A stretch of 64,000 nucleotides of DNA from Anabaena azotica FACHB-119 (GTDB taxonomy: Bacteria; Cyanobacteriota; Cyanobacteriia; Cyanobacteriales; Nostocaceae): positions 1 through 64,000 of the forward strand of contig NZ_JACJSG010000020.1 in NCBI RefSeq assembly GCF_014697625.1. Reading direction: 5' to 3'. Each line of letters begins with the position of its first letter. The first letter of the stretch is position 1. The notes under the pieces are model-generated. The model saw nothing but the letters and a program-made list of their open reading frames with translations, did no database searches and had not been told where the DNA came from. Positions 1-8,782 of the stretch are shown one piece after another. A program made the position numbers and the translations under genes.

Positions 1-158
1 CTCTTGCCAAATGTTTGAGGATTTGTAATTCTACATCCATTGCCCTGCTTACCTTCCAGAGTTTTTTCTTTTCATCCTTTTATTCAGAATACTCGGAAAG
101 TGACAGAAGAGGGTTAGTCCTTAATCTAAAAGCACTAAAGTGCTTACTACAAGCCTAT
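1..158. repeat. Left-edge intergenic DNA with a short palindromic repeat
   Basis: No gene is visible here. Around 128-153 the sequence aagcactaaagtgcttacta forms a small palindrome ending in the cttactac block that recurs beside many genes of this window (for example 18930-18977 and 30008-30058). It lies just downstream of the reverse-strand dehydrogenase gene, where it could serve as a transcript end. Confidence 0.4.
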
Positions 159-1268
159 CTAAAAAGTTACCACACTACGAATTGATTCACCCTTGTGCAT
201 TAAATCTAAAGCATCATTAATCTTTTCAATTGGCATTACATGAGTAATTAAATCATCAATATTTATCTTCCCATCCATATACCAATCAACAATTTTCGGC
301 ACATCTGTACGCCCTCTAGCACCACCGAATGCTGAACCTTTCCACACGCGCCCAGTGACTAATTGAAAGGGACGAGTGCTAATTTCTTGTCCTGCACCAG
401 CAACACCAATAATTACACTCATACCCCAACCTTTATGACAGCATTCTAAGGCTTGACGCATGACTTTAACATTGCCAATACATTCAAATGTGTAATCAGC
501 ACCGCCTTTGGTTAACTCCACTAAATAAGCGACTAAATCACCTTCAACTTCATTGGGGTTAACAAAATGCGTCATGCCAAATTTTTCAGCCAAAGCACGT
601 TTACTAGGGTTAATATCCACCCCAACAATCATATTAGCTCCCACCATCCGCGCCCCTTGGATGACGTTTAAACCAATACCGCCTAAACCAAAAACTATGA
701 CATTTGCTCCTGGTTCTACCTTGGCTGTATTGATGACTGCACCAATACCTGTAGTGACACCACAGCCGATGTAACAGACTTTATCAAAGGGTGCATCTTC
801 ACGAATTTTAGCAACAGCAATTTCTGGCAATACAGTGTAGTTAGAAAATGTCGATGTCCCCATGTAATGATGAATCATCTGCCCATCGATACTAAAGCGG
901 CTACTACCATCGGGCATAACACCGCGTCCTTGGGTAGCGCGAATTGCTTGACAGAGGTTAGTTTTAAAACTTAGACAATATTCACATTGTCTGCATTCTG
1001 GGGTGTACAGAGGAATTACATGATCCCCCGGCTTGACACTGGTGACATCAGCACCTACCTCTACCACCACACCCGCCCCTTCATGGCCTAAAATGGCGGG
1101 AAATAAACCTTCGGGATCGGCTCCTGAAAGAGTGTAAGCATCGGTATGGCAAACTCCACTGGCTTTAACCTCAACCAATACTTCTCCCGCTTTCGGCCCT
1201 TCAAGTTGAACCGTTTCAATGGTCAACGGCTTACCCGCGCCGTAAGCTACTGCTGCTTTCACTTCCAC
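159..1268 (-). CDS. frmA: S-(hydroxymethyl)glutathione dehydrogenase / class III alcohol dehydrogenase
   Basis: This 369-residue zinc alcohol dehydrogenase oxidises S-hydroxymethylglutathione, the adduct of formaldehyde and glutathione, with NAD, and class III enzymes also reduce S-nitrosoglutathione. Catalytic zinc ligands are visible as C40 (GVCHTD), H62 (GHEG) and C169; structural zinc ligands are C92, C95, C98 and C106. The NAD Rossmann motif GLGGIG is at 194-199. Length and motif order are normal for the class. It starts with GTG, preceded by AGGAGG eight bases upstream, which supports this start. It stands alone, with a repeat-rich region upstream and no operon partner. The glutathione biosynthesis gene gshA lies about 8 kb away but is not co-transcribed. 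Confidence 0.95.
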   Translation of the reverse strand: MEVKAAVAYGAGKPLTIETVQLEGPKAGEVLVEVKASGVCHTDAYTLSGADPEGLFPAILGHEGAGVVVEVGADVTSVKPGDHVIPLYTPECRQCEYCLSFKTNLCQAIRATQGRGVMPDGSSRFSIDGQMIHHYMGTSTFSNYTVLPEIAVAKIREDAPFDKVCYIGCGVTTGIGAVINTAKVEPGANVIVFGLGGIGLNVIQGARMVGANMIVGVDINPSKRALAEKFGMTHFVNPNEVEGDLVAYLVELTKGGADYTFECIGNVKVMRQALECCHKGWGMSVIIGVAGAGQEISTRPFQLVTGRVWKGSAFGGARGRTDVPKIVDWYMDGKINIDDLITHVMPIEKINDALDLMHKGESIRSVVTF

Positions 1269-1658
1269 GCGCTAGCCCTCCTAATCAATTCAAAATTCAA
1301 AATTCAAAATTCAAAAAACACCTATGCTGCAATCGTACCTGGAATAGGTGAGGAGTGGGGAGTGGGGAGTGGGGAGTGGAGGAAGTGGGGGGAGATGAGG
1401 AAGTGGGGGGAGATGGGGGAGTGGGGGAGCAGGGGAGCAGGGGAGCGGGGGAGCAGAGGAGAAAATATTCATTATCACTGTCAACTGTCAACTGTCAACT
1501 GTCAACTGTCAACTGTCAACTGAATAACTGTCTCCTGAATTGCATTTTTTTCTAAGATTGGTACATTAGTTACAGGCGACAAGTCTGGAAAATGTTAACT
1601 GTCTGGCGCATTAGGCGCACAATTTTTGTCAACTCGATTATCTTTACTGTTAAAACTT
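1269..1658. repeat. Repeat-rich intergenic region (gggagt-type and caactgt heptamers)
   Basis: Between the divergent frmA and avtA genes lie four kinds of short tandem repeat: aattcaaa units (about 1288-1316), ggagtgggg units (about 1350-1430), gagcagggg units (about 1425-1460) and tcaactg heptamers (about 1478-1521). All are Nostoc-type short tandemly repeated sequences. I see no gene here. The promoters of both flanking genes must lie within or beside this DNA. Confidence 0.7.
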
Positions 1659-2942
1659 ATGAACCCTGCCCTAACTAAAATTGGCGATCAAATGTCCAAC
1701 CTGACTGGTGTACGAGCGATTATGAAGGACATTGTGGAAACGTTACAGTCTGGTGGAGGGCAGGATTTAATTAATCTCAGTGCAGGCAACCCGTTGATAT
1801 TACCAGAGGTAGAGCAGCTATGGCGGGATGCGACAACAGAACTTTTAGCTAGTTCTGAATATGGGGAAGTGGTTTGTCGTTATGGTTCTAGCCAGGGTTA
1901 TGGGCCTTTAATTACGGCGATCGCCAAAGATTTTAATCAGCGCTACGGTTTAAACTTGACTGAGCGCAACATCTTAATTACTCCCGGTAGTCAAACTCTC
2001 TATTTCTACGCCGCTAACGCTTTTGGGGGCTACGCTAGCAATGGTGAACTCAAGCAGATAGTTTTGCCTTTGAGTCCTGACTACACTGGTTATGGTGGTG
2101 TGTGCTTGTTCCCAGAAGCTTTACACGCTTACAAGCCTACTCTGGATATTGATGCTGCTAACCACAAGTTCAAATATCGTCCTGATTTTAGTCAACTGTC
2201 AGTCAATGAAAACACAGGCTGTATTATCTTCTCGCGTCCCTGCAACCCTACAGGTAACGTTTTAACAGAAGAGGAAGTGAGAAAAATTGCTGCCCTGGCT
2301 GCACCTTACAATGTACCTGTATTGATTGATTCTGCCTATGCCCCTCCTTTCCCAGCTCTCAACTTTACAGAGATGCAGCCAGTGTTTGGTGACAATATCA
2401 TTCACTGCATGAGTTTATCGAAAGCAGGACTACCTGGAGAACGCATCGGCGTTGCTATCGGCGATGAAAAGTTAATTCAAGTTTTAGAGTGCTTTCAGAC
2501 AAATTTGTGCATTCATCCCTCACGCTATGGACAGGCGATCGCAGCTCGTGCTATCAACTCCGGTAGCCTCGTACAAATAGCCGAACAAGTTATCCGTCCC
2601 TTCTATCAAAACAAATTCACTGTTCTCGAAAATACATTAGATGCCGCTATGCCCAAGGATTTACCTTGGTTCCTCCATCGCGGTGAAGGGGCAATATTTG
2701 CTTGGTTGTGGTTAAAGGATCTCCCCATGACTGACTGGGAATTCTACCAACTACTCAAGAAAGTAGGTGTCATTGTTGTCCCTGGTAGTACCTTCTTCCC
2801 AGGTTTAAAAGAAGACTGGCAGCACAAACACCAATGTCTACGCATCAGTCTCACTGGTAGCGATGAAGAAATTGCCCTGGCTATGCAGCGTCTAGCCAAA
2901 GCCGTCACCCAAGTTTACCAGCCTACAGCTGTTAGTGCCTAA
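1659..2942 (+). CDS. avtA: Valine--pyruvate aminotransferase (class I/II PLP aminotransferase)
   Basis: A 427-residue fold-type I aminotransferase predicted to interconvert valine/2-oxoisovalerate with alanine/pyruvate. Visible features are the N-terminal MNPALTKIGDQMSN segment typical of AvtA, the PLP-contact region FSRPCNPTGN, and the Schiff-base lysine in SLSKAGLPGERIG. The first in-frame start is a TTG at 1626, but the ATG at 1659 gives the usual family N-terminus and I prefer it. The stop is only three bases before the start of rimM, so the two genes are probably co-transcribed and translationally coupled. Exact amino-acid specificity within this aminotransferase group is inferred from overall resemblance. 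Confidence 0.85.
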   Translation: MNPALTKIGDQMSNLTGVRAIMKDIVETLQSGGGQDLINLSAGNPLILPEVEQLWRDATTELLASSEYGEVVCRYGSSQGYGPLITAIAKDFNQRYGLNLTERNILITPGSQTLYFYAANAFGGYASNGELKQIVLPLSPDYTGYGGVCLFPEALHAYKPTLDIDAANHKFKYRPDFSQLSVNENTGCIIFSRPCNPTGNVLTEEEVRKIAALAAPYNVPVLIDSAYAPPFPALNFTEMQPVFGDNIIHCMSLSKAGLPGERIGVAIGDEKLIQVLECFQTNLCIHPSRYGQAIAARAINSGSLVQIAEQVIRPFYQNKFTVLENTLDAAMPKDLPWFLHRGEGAIFAWLWLKDLPMTDWEFYQLLKKVGVIVVPGSTFFPGLKEDWQHKHQCLRISLTGSDEEIALAMQRLAKAVTQVYQPTAVSA

Positions 2943-2945
2943 GAG

Positions 2946-3668
2946 ATGAAGCGTAAAGAAAGCAGAGGCGCAGGGGCGCAGGGGGAGCAACCCACCCCTA
3001 GCCCCTCCCAAGAGGGGAACGGAAAGCAGGGGCGCAGGGGCGCAGGGGCGCAGAGGAGAAACAAAGCCAAAAAATCCCAGTCCCCAGTCCCCAGTCCCCA
3101 GTCCCCAGTCCCCAACCCCGACGAATGGCTACAAATTGGCAAAATCGTCGCCGCACAGGGCTTATCTGGGGAAGTCCGAGTCTATCCTGACTCCGACTTT
3201 CCCGAACGCTTTGAAGTGCCGGGAACTCGGTGGATATTGCGTCCGGGGCAGACTGAACCCCAACCTATAGAATTGTTACACGGTCGTTATCTAGAAGGGA
3301 AAAACCTGTATGTTCTGGAATTAGCTGGTGTGGAAAATCGCAACCAAGCAGAAGAATTGCGCGGTTGTGTGTTGTATGTGCCAGCAAGCGATCGCCCCGA
3401 ATTAGGCGAAGATGAATATCATGTCATCGATTTGATTGGTATGGAAGTATTCTTACAGACCTCCGGCGATTTTGTAGGCACAGTAGTTGATGTCATCCCG
3501 GCTGGTAATGATTTACTAGAAGTAAGTTTGCATCAGCCAGATGCTAGCGACAGAAAACCCCAGACTGTATTGATACCCTTTGTCAAAGCGATCGCACCTG
3601 TAGTAGACTTACAAACTCACCGCATTGAAATCACTCCCCCGCCTGGGTTGTTAGAGTTGGGGAGTTAA
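2946..3668 (+). CDS. rimM: Ribosome maturation factor RimM with repeat-encoded N-terminal extension
   Basis: RimM assists 16S rRNA processing and 30S head assembly. The recognisable protein begins near residue 59 (DEWLQIGKIVAAQGLSGEV) and includes the RimM N-domain and the C-terminal PRC-barrel (YHVIDLIGMEV, then VLIPFVKAI). The first ~58 residues are low-complexity (rich in G, Q, R, P and S) and are encoded by intergenic repeats: ggggcgcag units, a cccctcccaagagggg palindrome and tandem cccagt units. No in-frame ATG, GTG or TTG lies between the repeats and the conserved start, so translation must begin inside or before the repeats. The ATG at 2946 follows the avtA stop by three bases. The extension appears to be a real, recently gained part of the protein. 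Confidence 0.92.
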   Translation: MKRKESRGAGAQGEQPTPSPSQEGNGKQGRRGAGAQRRNKAKKSQSPVPSPQSPVPNPDEWLQIGKIVAAQGLSGEVRVYPDSDFPERFEVPGTRWILRPGQTEPQPIELLHGRYLEGKNLYVLELAGVENRNQAEELRGCVLYVPASDRPELGEDEYHVIDLIGMEVFLQTSGDFVGTVVDVIPAGNDLLEVSLHQPDASDRKPQTVLIPFVKAIAPVVDLQTHRIEITPPPGLLELGS

Positions 3669-3749
3669 TCAGTTATCAGTGAACAGTTAACAGTTAACAC
3701 TGAACATAACCTGATAACTGACAACTGATAACTGATAACTGACCAGTCC
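3669..3749. repeat. Heptamer repeat tract between convergent genes
   Basis: The convergent gap between rimM and the kinase gene is almost entirely cagttatc/aactgata heptamer repeats on both strands (3671-3742). The two inverted blocks could fold into a long imperfect hairpin and might serve as a bidirectional transcript end. Confidence 0.6.
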
Positions 3750-4754
3750 CTACTTCTTCGCTTCCTGCAACGGCTGTGCTACACCACCTTGTTGAGACAG
3801 AATCAAAGTTGTGCCGGCTACTGCTAACATTGCAATGATGGCTAAACCCAAAACAGCAGTTTGCCTTTTCAACCTCATGACTGTGACCAAGATTTCCATA
3901 GCTGTAGCAGTCCCCGTGGTGGGAATAGGCTTGAGTGCTGCTAAAGCATCTGCCGCATTAGCATAACGATATTGCCATTTGAATGCCGCCATCCCCATTA
4001 ACCACGAACGGAAACGTAAATTAACTTGGGGAGCTAATTTTTGGAGGTTAAAACAACCATTACTGTTAATTAACTGGTCAATATTTATAGAACAGCTATT
4101 AGTCAGCAAACAAATTATTGTTACGCCTAAACTATACAAATCTGAAGCTAAAGAAAGAGGATAACCTAATTGTTCTTCTGGTGACATGAAACCGGGTGTT
4201 CCTGCTATCAAGCTGGTGAGAGTTGTTTCTGTACCTTGCACCCTAGCTAAATCAAAATCAACCAAGTAAGCATTTAATTGTTCATCAATTAAAATGTTTT
4301 CTGGTTTGATATCTCGATGAATAATTGGGTCAATTCGTTGTTGTAAATAAACTAAAATTTCTAGAATTGACAAAGCAATTTGCTTAATTTCCTCTGGATG
4401 AAATCTGTGTCTTGAGCTTAAAGGCACAGCCTTTTTATACTCCATTACCAGATAAAAAGCCGTCTGAGTTGCAAAAGAATTTAAATAGCGGGGAATGCGG
4501 GGATGATTTAGCTTTTGCAGGATTTGGGCTTCGTGTTCATAAGCTTGAAAACCAGACCAGTCAGCAGTGGTACTGGGACAACTAAACTCTTTAATTACTA
4601 CCTGTTGCTTGGACTTACGGTCATAAGCTAAATAGGTGATGCGTCCTTCTTCTCGGTTACGTCCCAGTTCTCGAATCACTTGATAGCCTAAAGCAGCACA
4701 ATCTGGATGATGAATTAAGGGAATTGCCCGTTTATCACGCACATCAAGCTCCAT
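3750..4754 (-). CDS. Serine/threonine protein kinase with C-terminal membrane anchor
   Basis: A 334-residue Hanks-type kinase. Visible motifs are the ATP-contact lysine in VIKEFS (about residue 54), the catalytic loop HRDIKPEN (about 145) and the activation segment ending GTPGFMSPEEQ. The metal-binding DFG motif reads DFD (VDFDLAR, about 165), so the usual glycine is replaced. One hydrophobic helix near residues 300-318 (LGLAIIAMLAVAGTTLIL) anchors the protein; only a short tail follows and no sensor domain is present. The start at 4754 (MELDVRDKRAIP) is preferred over an upstream in-frame ATG at 4808, because the family begins close to the kinase domain. Substrates are unknown. The gene is convergent with rimM. 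Confidence 0.85.
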   Translation of the reverse strand: MELDVRDKRAIPLIHHPDCAALGYQVIRELGRNREEGRITYLAYDRKSKQQVVIKEFSCPSTTADWSGFQAYEHEAQILQKLNHPRIPRYLNSFATQTAFYLVMEYKKAVPLSSRHRFHPEEIKQIALSILEILVYLQQRIDPIIHRDIKPENILIDEQLNAYLVDFDLARVQGTETTLTSLIAGTPGFMSPEEQLGYPLSLASDLYSLGVTIICLLTNSCSINIDQLINSNGCFNLQKLAPQVNLRFRSWLMGMAAFKWQYRYANAADALAALKPIPTTGTATAMEILVTVMRLKRQTAVLGLAIIAMLAVAGTTLILSQQGGVAQPLQEAKK

Positions 4755-4935
4755 TACACACCACCTGAGATTGATTTTGTCAAGGTGCAACCCACCAATT
4801 ATAAACATTCACCCAGACTGTTACTTGCCATTTTGCCTTATTTAGTCCATAGTCAGTTATCAGTTATCAGTTGTCAGTTGTCAGGTTATTTCTACTGTTC
4901 ACTGTTCACTGATAACTGTTCACTGTCCCCAGTCC
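4755..4935. repeat. Heptamer repeat tract downstream of the hydrolase gene
   Basis: Positions 4850-4930 carry cagttatcagt/cactgttcactg heptamers and a ccccagtccc unit. The tract separates two reverse-strand genes and contains no supported coding sequence. Confidence 0.55.
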
Positions 4936-5832
4936 CTAACCTCTGGACTCTAACCATTCAACAATTTGGGCGTTGACAACATGGGGAACTTCGTCGTGGG
5001 GACAATGACCAGCGCCAGGAATGGGAATAATTGTGATGTCTTTGCCGTTCTCCTGCGCTTGTTCGTAAATCTTCACGCCTGTAATTGGTGTCCAGGGGTC
5101 GTCAGCGCCCCAAATCACCAATAGGGGATGTTCAACTTGGGGTAATAGTTCCCCTGGTGTGGGGCCTGGTGGTGCTGTGAGGATGGAGGCGAAGACTTGT
5201 TGCGCTCCGGGGTCGCAGGATGGGGTATACAGTAAGTCTACTAACTCATCGGTGACGGCTGTGCGATCGCGGTAAACTTGGTAGAGTGTGCGGCGAATTT
5301 GCGCTTTTTGGCGGATGCGGTTAAACACGAATTTGCCTGTGATGGGCGATCGCACTACTCTATTAAAAGTAGACATAACAATCCGCAATGGTGGGTTCAA
5401 TTCGTGGGGACGATGACTCAAACCACCAGCCGAGTTAATTAAAACGCCACCAGCCGTAATTTCTGGATATTTCGCCAGCACTATCAAACTAATAAGCGCA
5501 CCGATAGAATTACCAATAAATACGGCTGGTTGTTGGATATGATCTGTCCAAAAATCTTTTAAAAGTTCTACCCAAACATCCACACTATAATCAATTGCGG
5601 GTTTCGCCGAACCACCAAAACCCAACAAATCAATAGCATACACTTGGTAGCCTGCATTGGCTAAAACGGGAATATTTTTGCGCCAATGTCCAATGGAAGC
5701 ACCGAAGCCGTGAACCAGCACCAACGGCTGTCCAGTACCCATGACTGTGTACTGAATTTTGTAATTGCGCCAAGTCCAAACCAGTTTCTCAAAATTAGCG
5801 ATCGCACTTAGCTGTTGAGTGTTTAAAGTCAT
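4936..5832 (-). CDS. Alpha/beta hydrolase
   Basis: A 298-residue alpha/beta-hydrolase fold protein. It shows the oxyanion region LVHGFGASIGHWRKN, the nucleophile elbow GNSIG (Ser about 108), an acid in WGADDPWTP and the catalytic histidine in GAGHCPHDEVP. Proteins of this shape in cyanobacteria are usually annotated simply as alpha/beta hydrolases, and the substrate cannot be read from sequence. The start at 5832 (MTLNTQQLSAIANFEKL) is chosen over an upstream in-frame ATG at 5883, because the upstream residues are not family-like. A paralogue-like hydrolase occurs at 35362. Confidence 0.85.
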   Translation of the reverse strand: MTLNTQQLSAIANFEKLVWTWRNYKIQYTVMGTGQPLVLVHGFGASIGHWRKNIPVLANAGYQVYAIDLLGFGGSAKPAIDYSVDVWVELLKDFWTDHIQQPAVFIGNSIGALISLIVLAKYPEITAGGVLINSAGGLSHRPHELNPPLRIVMSTFNRVVRSPITGKFVFNRIRQKAQIRRTLYQVYRDRTAVTDELVDLLYTPSCDPGAQQVFASILTAPPGPTPGELLPQVEHPLLVIWGADDPWTPITGVKIYEQAQENGKDITIIPIPGAGHCPHDEVPHVVNAQIVEWLESRG

Positions 5833-5883
5833 TCTTATGATTAAGATTCCTATATTCTCATTTTCTATGGTAAAGCCTCTCAC

Positions 5884-6199
5884 CTGCCAGAATTTACGGC
5901 AAAATGGGATTTTTTAGCCACAAGCATCATCAAAGTAGATATCAATAGTATTAATTAATACTATTGATTAAAATTTAAATTTTTCCCTAACCTACTGTAT
6001 TAGCCTTGACAAGCTCAGGACTTACGCAAGTGTCACAATTAGTGGTTGGTGCGTGACGCTACAAGTCTCATGACTACGTTCAAATATTATCGCTCCTCAC
6101 ACACCCTACAGAAAAAATATGCCAGTTGCGTAAGTCCTAAAGCTAATAGGGTGGGTTAGCACAATCTTTTGAGAAAAAGCGACCATTCGCTGCTATTTT
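5884..6199. other. Intergenic region holding a miniature inverted-repeat element
   Basis: Apart from the 122-bp element at 6017-6138 this gap is A+T-rich (attaattaatactattgatta near 5950) with no open reading frame that I can support. It may contain the promoter of the hydrolase gene at 5832. Confidence 0.6.
6017..6138 (+). mobile_element. 122-bp MITE, copy 1 (13-bp perfect terminal inverted repeats)
   Basis: The ends AGGACTTACGCAA (6017-6029) and TTGCGTAAGTCCT (6126-6138) are perfect inverted repeats. A near-identical copy, differing at only a handful of positions, lies in the opposite orientation at 26998-27119. There is no coding capacity, so it would need a transposase supplied elsewhere. 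Confidence 0.85.
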
Positions 6200-7216
6200 C
6201 TAAACTTTATCGCTGTTTTGCACATATACAGTTCTCACAGGAAACGGAATTGAAATACCTGCTTGTTGATAACGTTTATGCAGCTTTTTAATAAACAGAT
6301 GTTTACCAATACGCTGATCAAAATATTCACTAACACGCATATATAAGGTATAGTCTATACTAAAATCACCAAAAGTATGAAACCTAATATATGGCTCATT
6401 TACAATTAATTCTGGAGCTATTTCTCGCATTACCTCTTTAGCAACCTCTACAGTTATTCTTTCTACTTCTTCTAAATCACTGTCATAACTCACCCCCACC
6501 TTCATTGTTAAAGTAATTTCTTTAGCTGGGAGATGATAGTTAGTAAAAATTGCCGAAGCTAGCTTCGAGTTGGGAACAATAATTACATTATTCGATAATT
6601 CCCTAATAGTAGTATTACGCCATGTAATATCAGTAACATAACCTTCTTGTCCAGCATCTAGTTTGACATAATCTCCAGTTCTAACTTGCTTGGAAATAAT
6701 TAAATAAAATCCAGAAAATATATTAGCTAGAGTATCTTGTAGCGCTAAACCAACCGCCAAACCACTAATTCCTAATGTTGTCACAATTGGTGTAATTTCA
6801 ATACCCAGCGTTTGTAATAAAAGTAATGCGCCTAAAACCAAAACACAAGCTTTAGCCAGATTAGCAATGAGTGATGCTGTAGCTCTTTCTGTTTTATGCG
6901 TATATAACCGGACAAAACCTGAAACCAGATTAGCTAATACTAATGTGACTGATGAGAGGAAAGCAATTTTAGTAATTCTTTGAAGTAAAATAATAATATC
7001 TGGCTTGAGAGGCGCACTCACAATTGCTGCCGAAAGCCCTGCAAGTGTAAACCAGATAAATGGCATACGCCGCAAAGCTTTAAATATGATGTGACTTCCC
7101 GGAATTTCCTTTTTTACCGCGAATTTTTCTAACTTTTTGAAGATGAATTTCTCGCCAATCACTCCGGTAATTAAACCAAACAAGAGCAATCCTAGAGGTA
7201 AAATCCAGTCAGTCAT
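6200..7216 (-). CDS. Small-conductance mechanosensitive channel (MscS family)
   Basis: A 338-residue membrane protein with several N-terminal helices followed by the MscS pore helix and beta domain. The pore-lining segment TTLGISGLAVGLALQDTLAN, the following LANIFSGFYL and the beta-domain motif GDYVKL / VPNSKL are characteristic. The C-terminal alpha/beta domain is present (PYIRFHTFGDFSIDYTLYMRV). The family opens under membrane tension to release solutes after osmotic downshock. The gene has no operon partner. ATG at 7216 gives a hydrophobic N-terminus normal for the family. Confidence 0.92.
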   Translation of the reverse strand: MTDWILPLGLLLFGLITGVIGEKFIFKKLEKFAVKKEIPGSHIIFKALRRMPFIWFTLAGLSAAIVSAPLKPDIIILLQRITKIAFLSSVTLVLANLVSGFVRLYTHKTERATASLIANLAKACVLVLGALLLLQTLGIEITPIVTTLGISGLAVGLALQDTLANIFSGFYLIISKQVRTGDYVKLDAGQEGYVTDITWRNTTIRELSNNVIIVPNSKLASAIFTNYHLPAKEITLTMKVGVSYDSDLEEVERITVEVAKEVMREIAPELIVNEPYIRFHTFGDFSIDYTLYMRVSEYFDQRIGKHLFIKKLHKRYQQAGISIPFPVRTVYVQNSDKV

Positions 7217-7369
7217 AATTATTAAGTCGGTTTAAGAACTTATCATATCGTAGTGGTTGGTAATTGGTAATGGGTAATAGGTAATAGTAAAACCCAATTA
7301 CCTATGACCTATGACCTATGACCAGCCAGCCTAACCATATTTTAAGTAATTAGCCTGATTTTACATAAC
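7217..7369. repeat. Short tandem repeats in a divergent promoter region
   Basis: Between the divergent MscS and deacetylase genes are ggtaatgggtaatag-type and acctatgacctatgacc tandem units at 7257-7325. Both promoters must lie here. Confidence 0.5.
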
Positions 7370-8287
7370 ATGGAATTACCAATCATTTATCACCCAGATT
7401 ACGTCGCGCCACTACCCCAAGGACATCGCTTCCCGATGGCTAAGTTCAAACAACTTTATGAATTGCTGTTAGCTGATGGTGTAGCACAAACAGAACAAAT
7501 TCACACACCAACAAGTCCACCCCAAGAGTTAATTGCATTGGTTCATACCCCAGACTATGTGCAAGCATACTGTGAAGGCACATTAAATCCTCAAGCACAG
7601 CGTCGTATTGGTTTACCTTGGAGTCCAGCCTTAGCAAATCGTACCTGTGTAGCGGTAGGGGGAACAATACTTACAGCACAGTTAGCACTTAGTCAAGGTT
7701 TAGCTTGCAATACGGCTGGCGGGACTCATCACGCTTTTCCTAGTTATGGTTCTGGTTTTTGTATTTTCAACGATTTAGCGATCGCATCCCGCGTTTTGCA
7801 GAAAATGGGACTCGTGCAGAAAATCCTCATCGTTGATCTAGATGTCCATCAAGGAGACGGTACAGCGTTTATCTTCCAAAATGACGATAGTGTATTTACC
7901 TTTTCCATGCACTGCGAAGTCAACTTCCCTGGAACAAAGCAAAAAAGTGATTTAGATGTTCCCCTCCCCGTGGGAATGGAAGATGACGCTTACCTCCAAA
8001 CCTTAGCCAGCTACTTACCAGATTTACTCACAGATATCCAGCCAGATGTAGTATTTTACGATGCAGGCGTTGATCCGCATATGGGCGATCGCTTAGGTAA
8101 ACTAGCCTTAAGCGATACTGGTCTTTTCCGTCGGGAAATGCAGGTTTTGACTACCTGTGTCAGTGCCGGTTATCCCGTCGCCTGCGTCATCGGTGGCGGT
8201 TACGCTGATGATATGCAGGCCCTCGTTTGGCGACACTCCCTATTACATCGCGCCGCCAGTCAAGTCTACCACCAATACAAGCTTTAA
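7370..8287 (+). CDS. Histone deacetylase-family (AcuC/acetoin utilisation-like) amidohydrolase
   Basis: A 305-residue class-II-like deacetylase fold. The catalytic landmarks are visible: the histidine pair in AGGTHHAF, the zinc ligands in DLDVHQGDGT (Asp and His) and the second Asp in DAGVDPH, followed by the glycine-rich GGGYADD. All residues needed for Zn-dependent deacetylation are retained. Bacterial members remove acetyl groups from polyamines, small molecules or proteins; the substrate here is not known. The gene begins with ATG about 150 bases after the divergent MscS gene and appears monocistronic. Confidence 0.88.
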   Translation: MELPIIYHPDYVAPLPQGHRFPMAKFKQLYELLLADGVAQTEQIHTPTSPPQELIALVHTPDYVQAYCEGTLNPQAQRRIGLPWSPALANRTCVAVGGTILTAQLALSQGLACNTAGGTHHAFPSYGSGFCIFNDLAIASRVLQKMGLVQKILIVDLDVHQGDGTAFIFQNDDSVFTFSMHCEVNFPGTKQKSDLDVPLPVGMEDDAYLQTLASYLPDLLTDIQPDVVFYDAGVDPHMGDRLGKLALSDTGLFRREMQVLTTCVSAGYPVACVIGGGYADDMQALVWRHSLLHRAASQVYHQYKL

Positions 8288-8782
8288 TACACTAGTTGAC
8301 ATCCTCCTCAGCCTGAAGGCGTGAGGATTCCAATTCTGTGGGAGGAGCGCCGATTGAAGTGTTAAAAGAGTATATTAAGAATCAAAGCCGCCCTCCGCTA
8401 CACTCTCATAGCGGGGCTTGAATCCCATTCTTTTGGTCAATAAAACGCTAGTATGGACTTATACTTAAGTAACAATTGACAAAATTTACTTTTGGCTGAA
8501 ACTGGTATCCTCTTAATGTATAATCCAGTTCTGATGAGCGAAACCACCGTTACAGAAGTTATTATCAGAAAATCGAATTTTCTAATTATTTAAAAATTAG
8601 GAAATTTGCCAGAATTATGCTTTTTGAATGATCATTCATAAATTAACCTGGAGTGGGGTCACAAGTTCAAAAGTCTCAGTCTATGGTTGCATAATTCTTA
8701 ATGGAAAATTCGGTCGTATGTTGATGTAAGGGATTGTCTTACTCGATACAATTTAAAAGCTAGGACAGCCGAGGAGAAGCAA
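8288..8782. mobile_element. Intergenic region with a solo IS200/IS605-like end structure
   Basis: From 8295 (agttgacatcctcctcagcc) to about 8445 the DNA carries subterminal hairpins (gcctgaaggc; the tagcggggc...gccccgcta-type pairing around 8392-8420) of the sort found at ends of IS200/IS605 elements, but no transposase. Similar relics occur at 46391-46615 and 59262-59420. The remaining stretch (8450-8770) is A+T-rich leader DNA of gshA with no visible gene. Confidence 0.5.

Noticed and set aside
8295..8445. Complete insertion sequence
   Set aside because: Only end-like hairpins are present; no transposase or TnpB reading frame exists between them or nearby.
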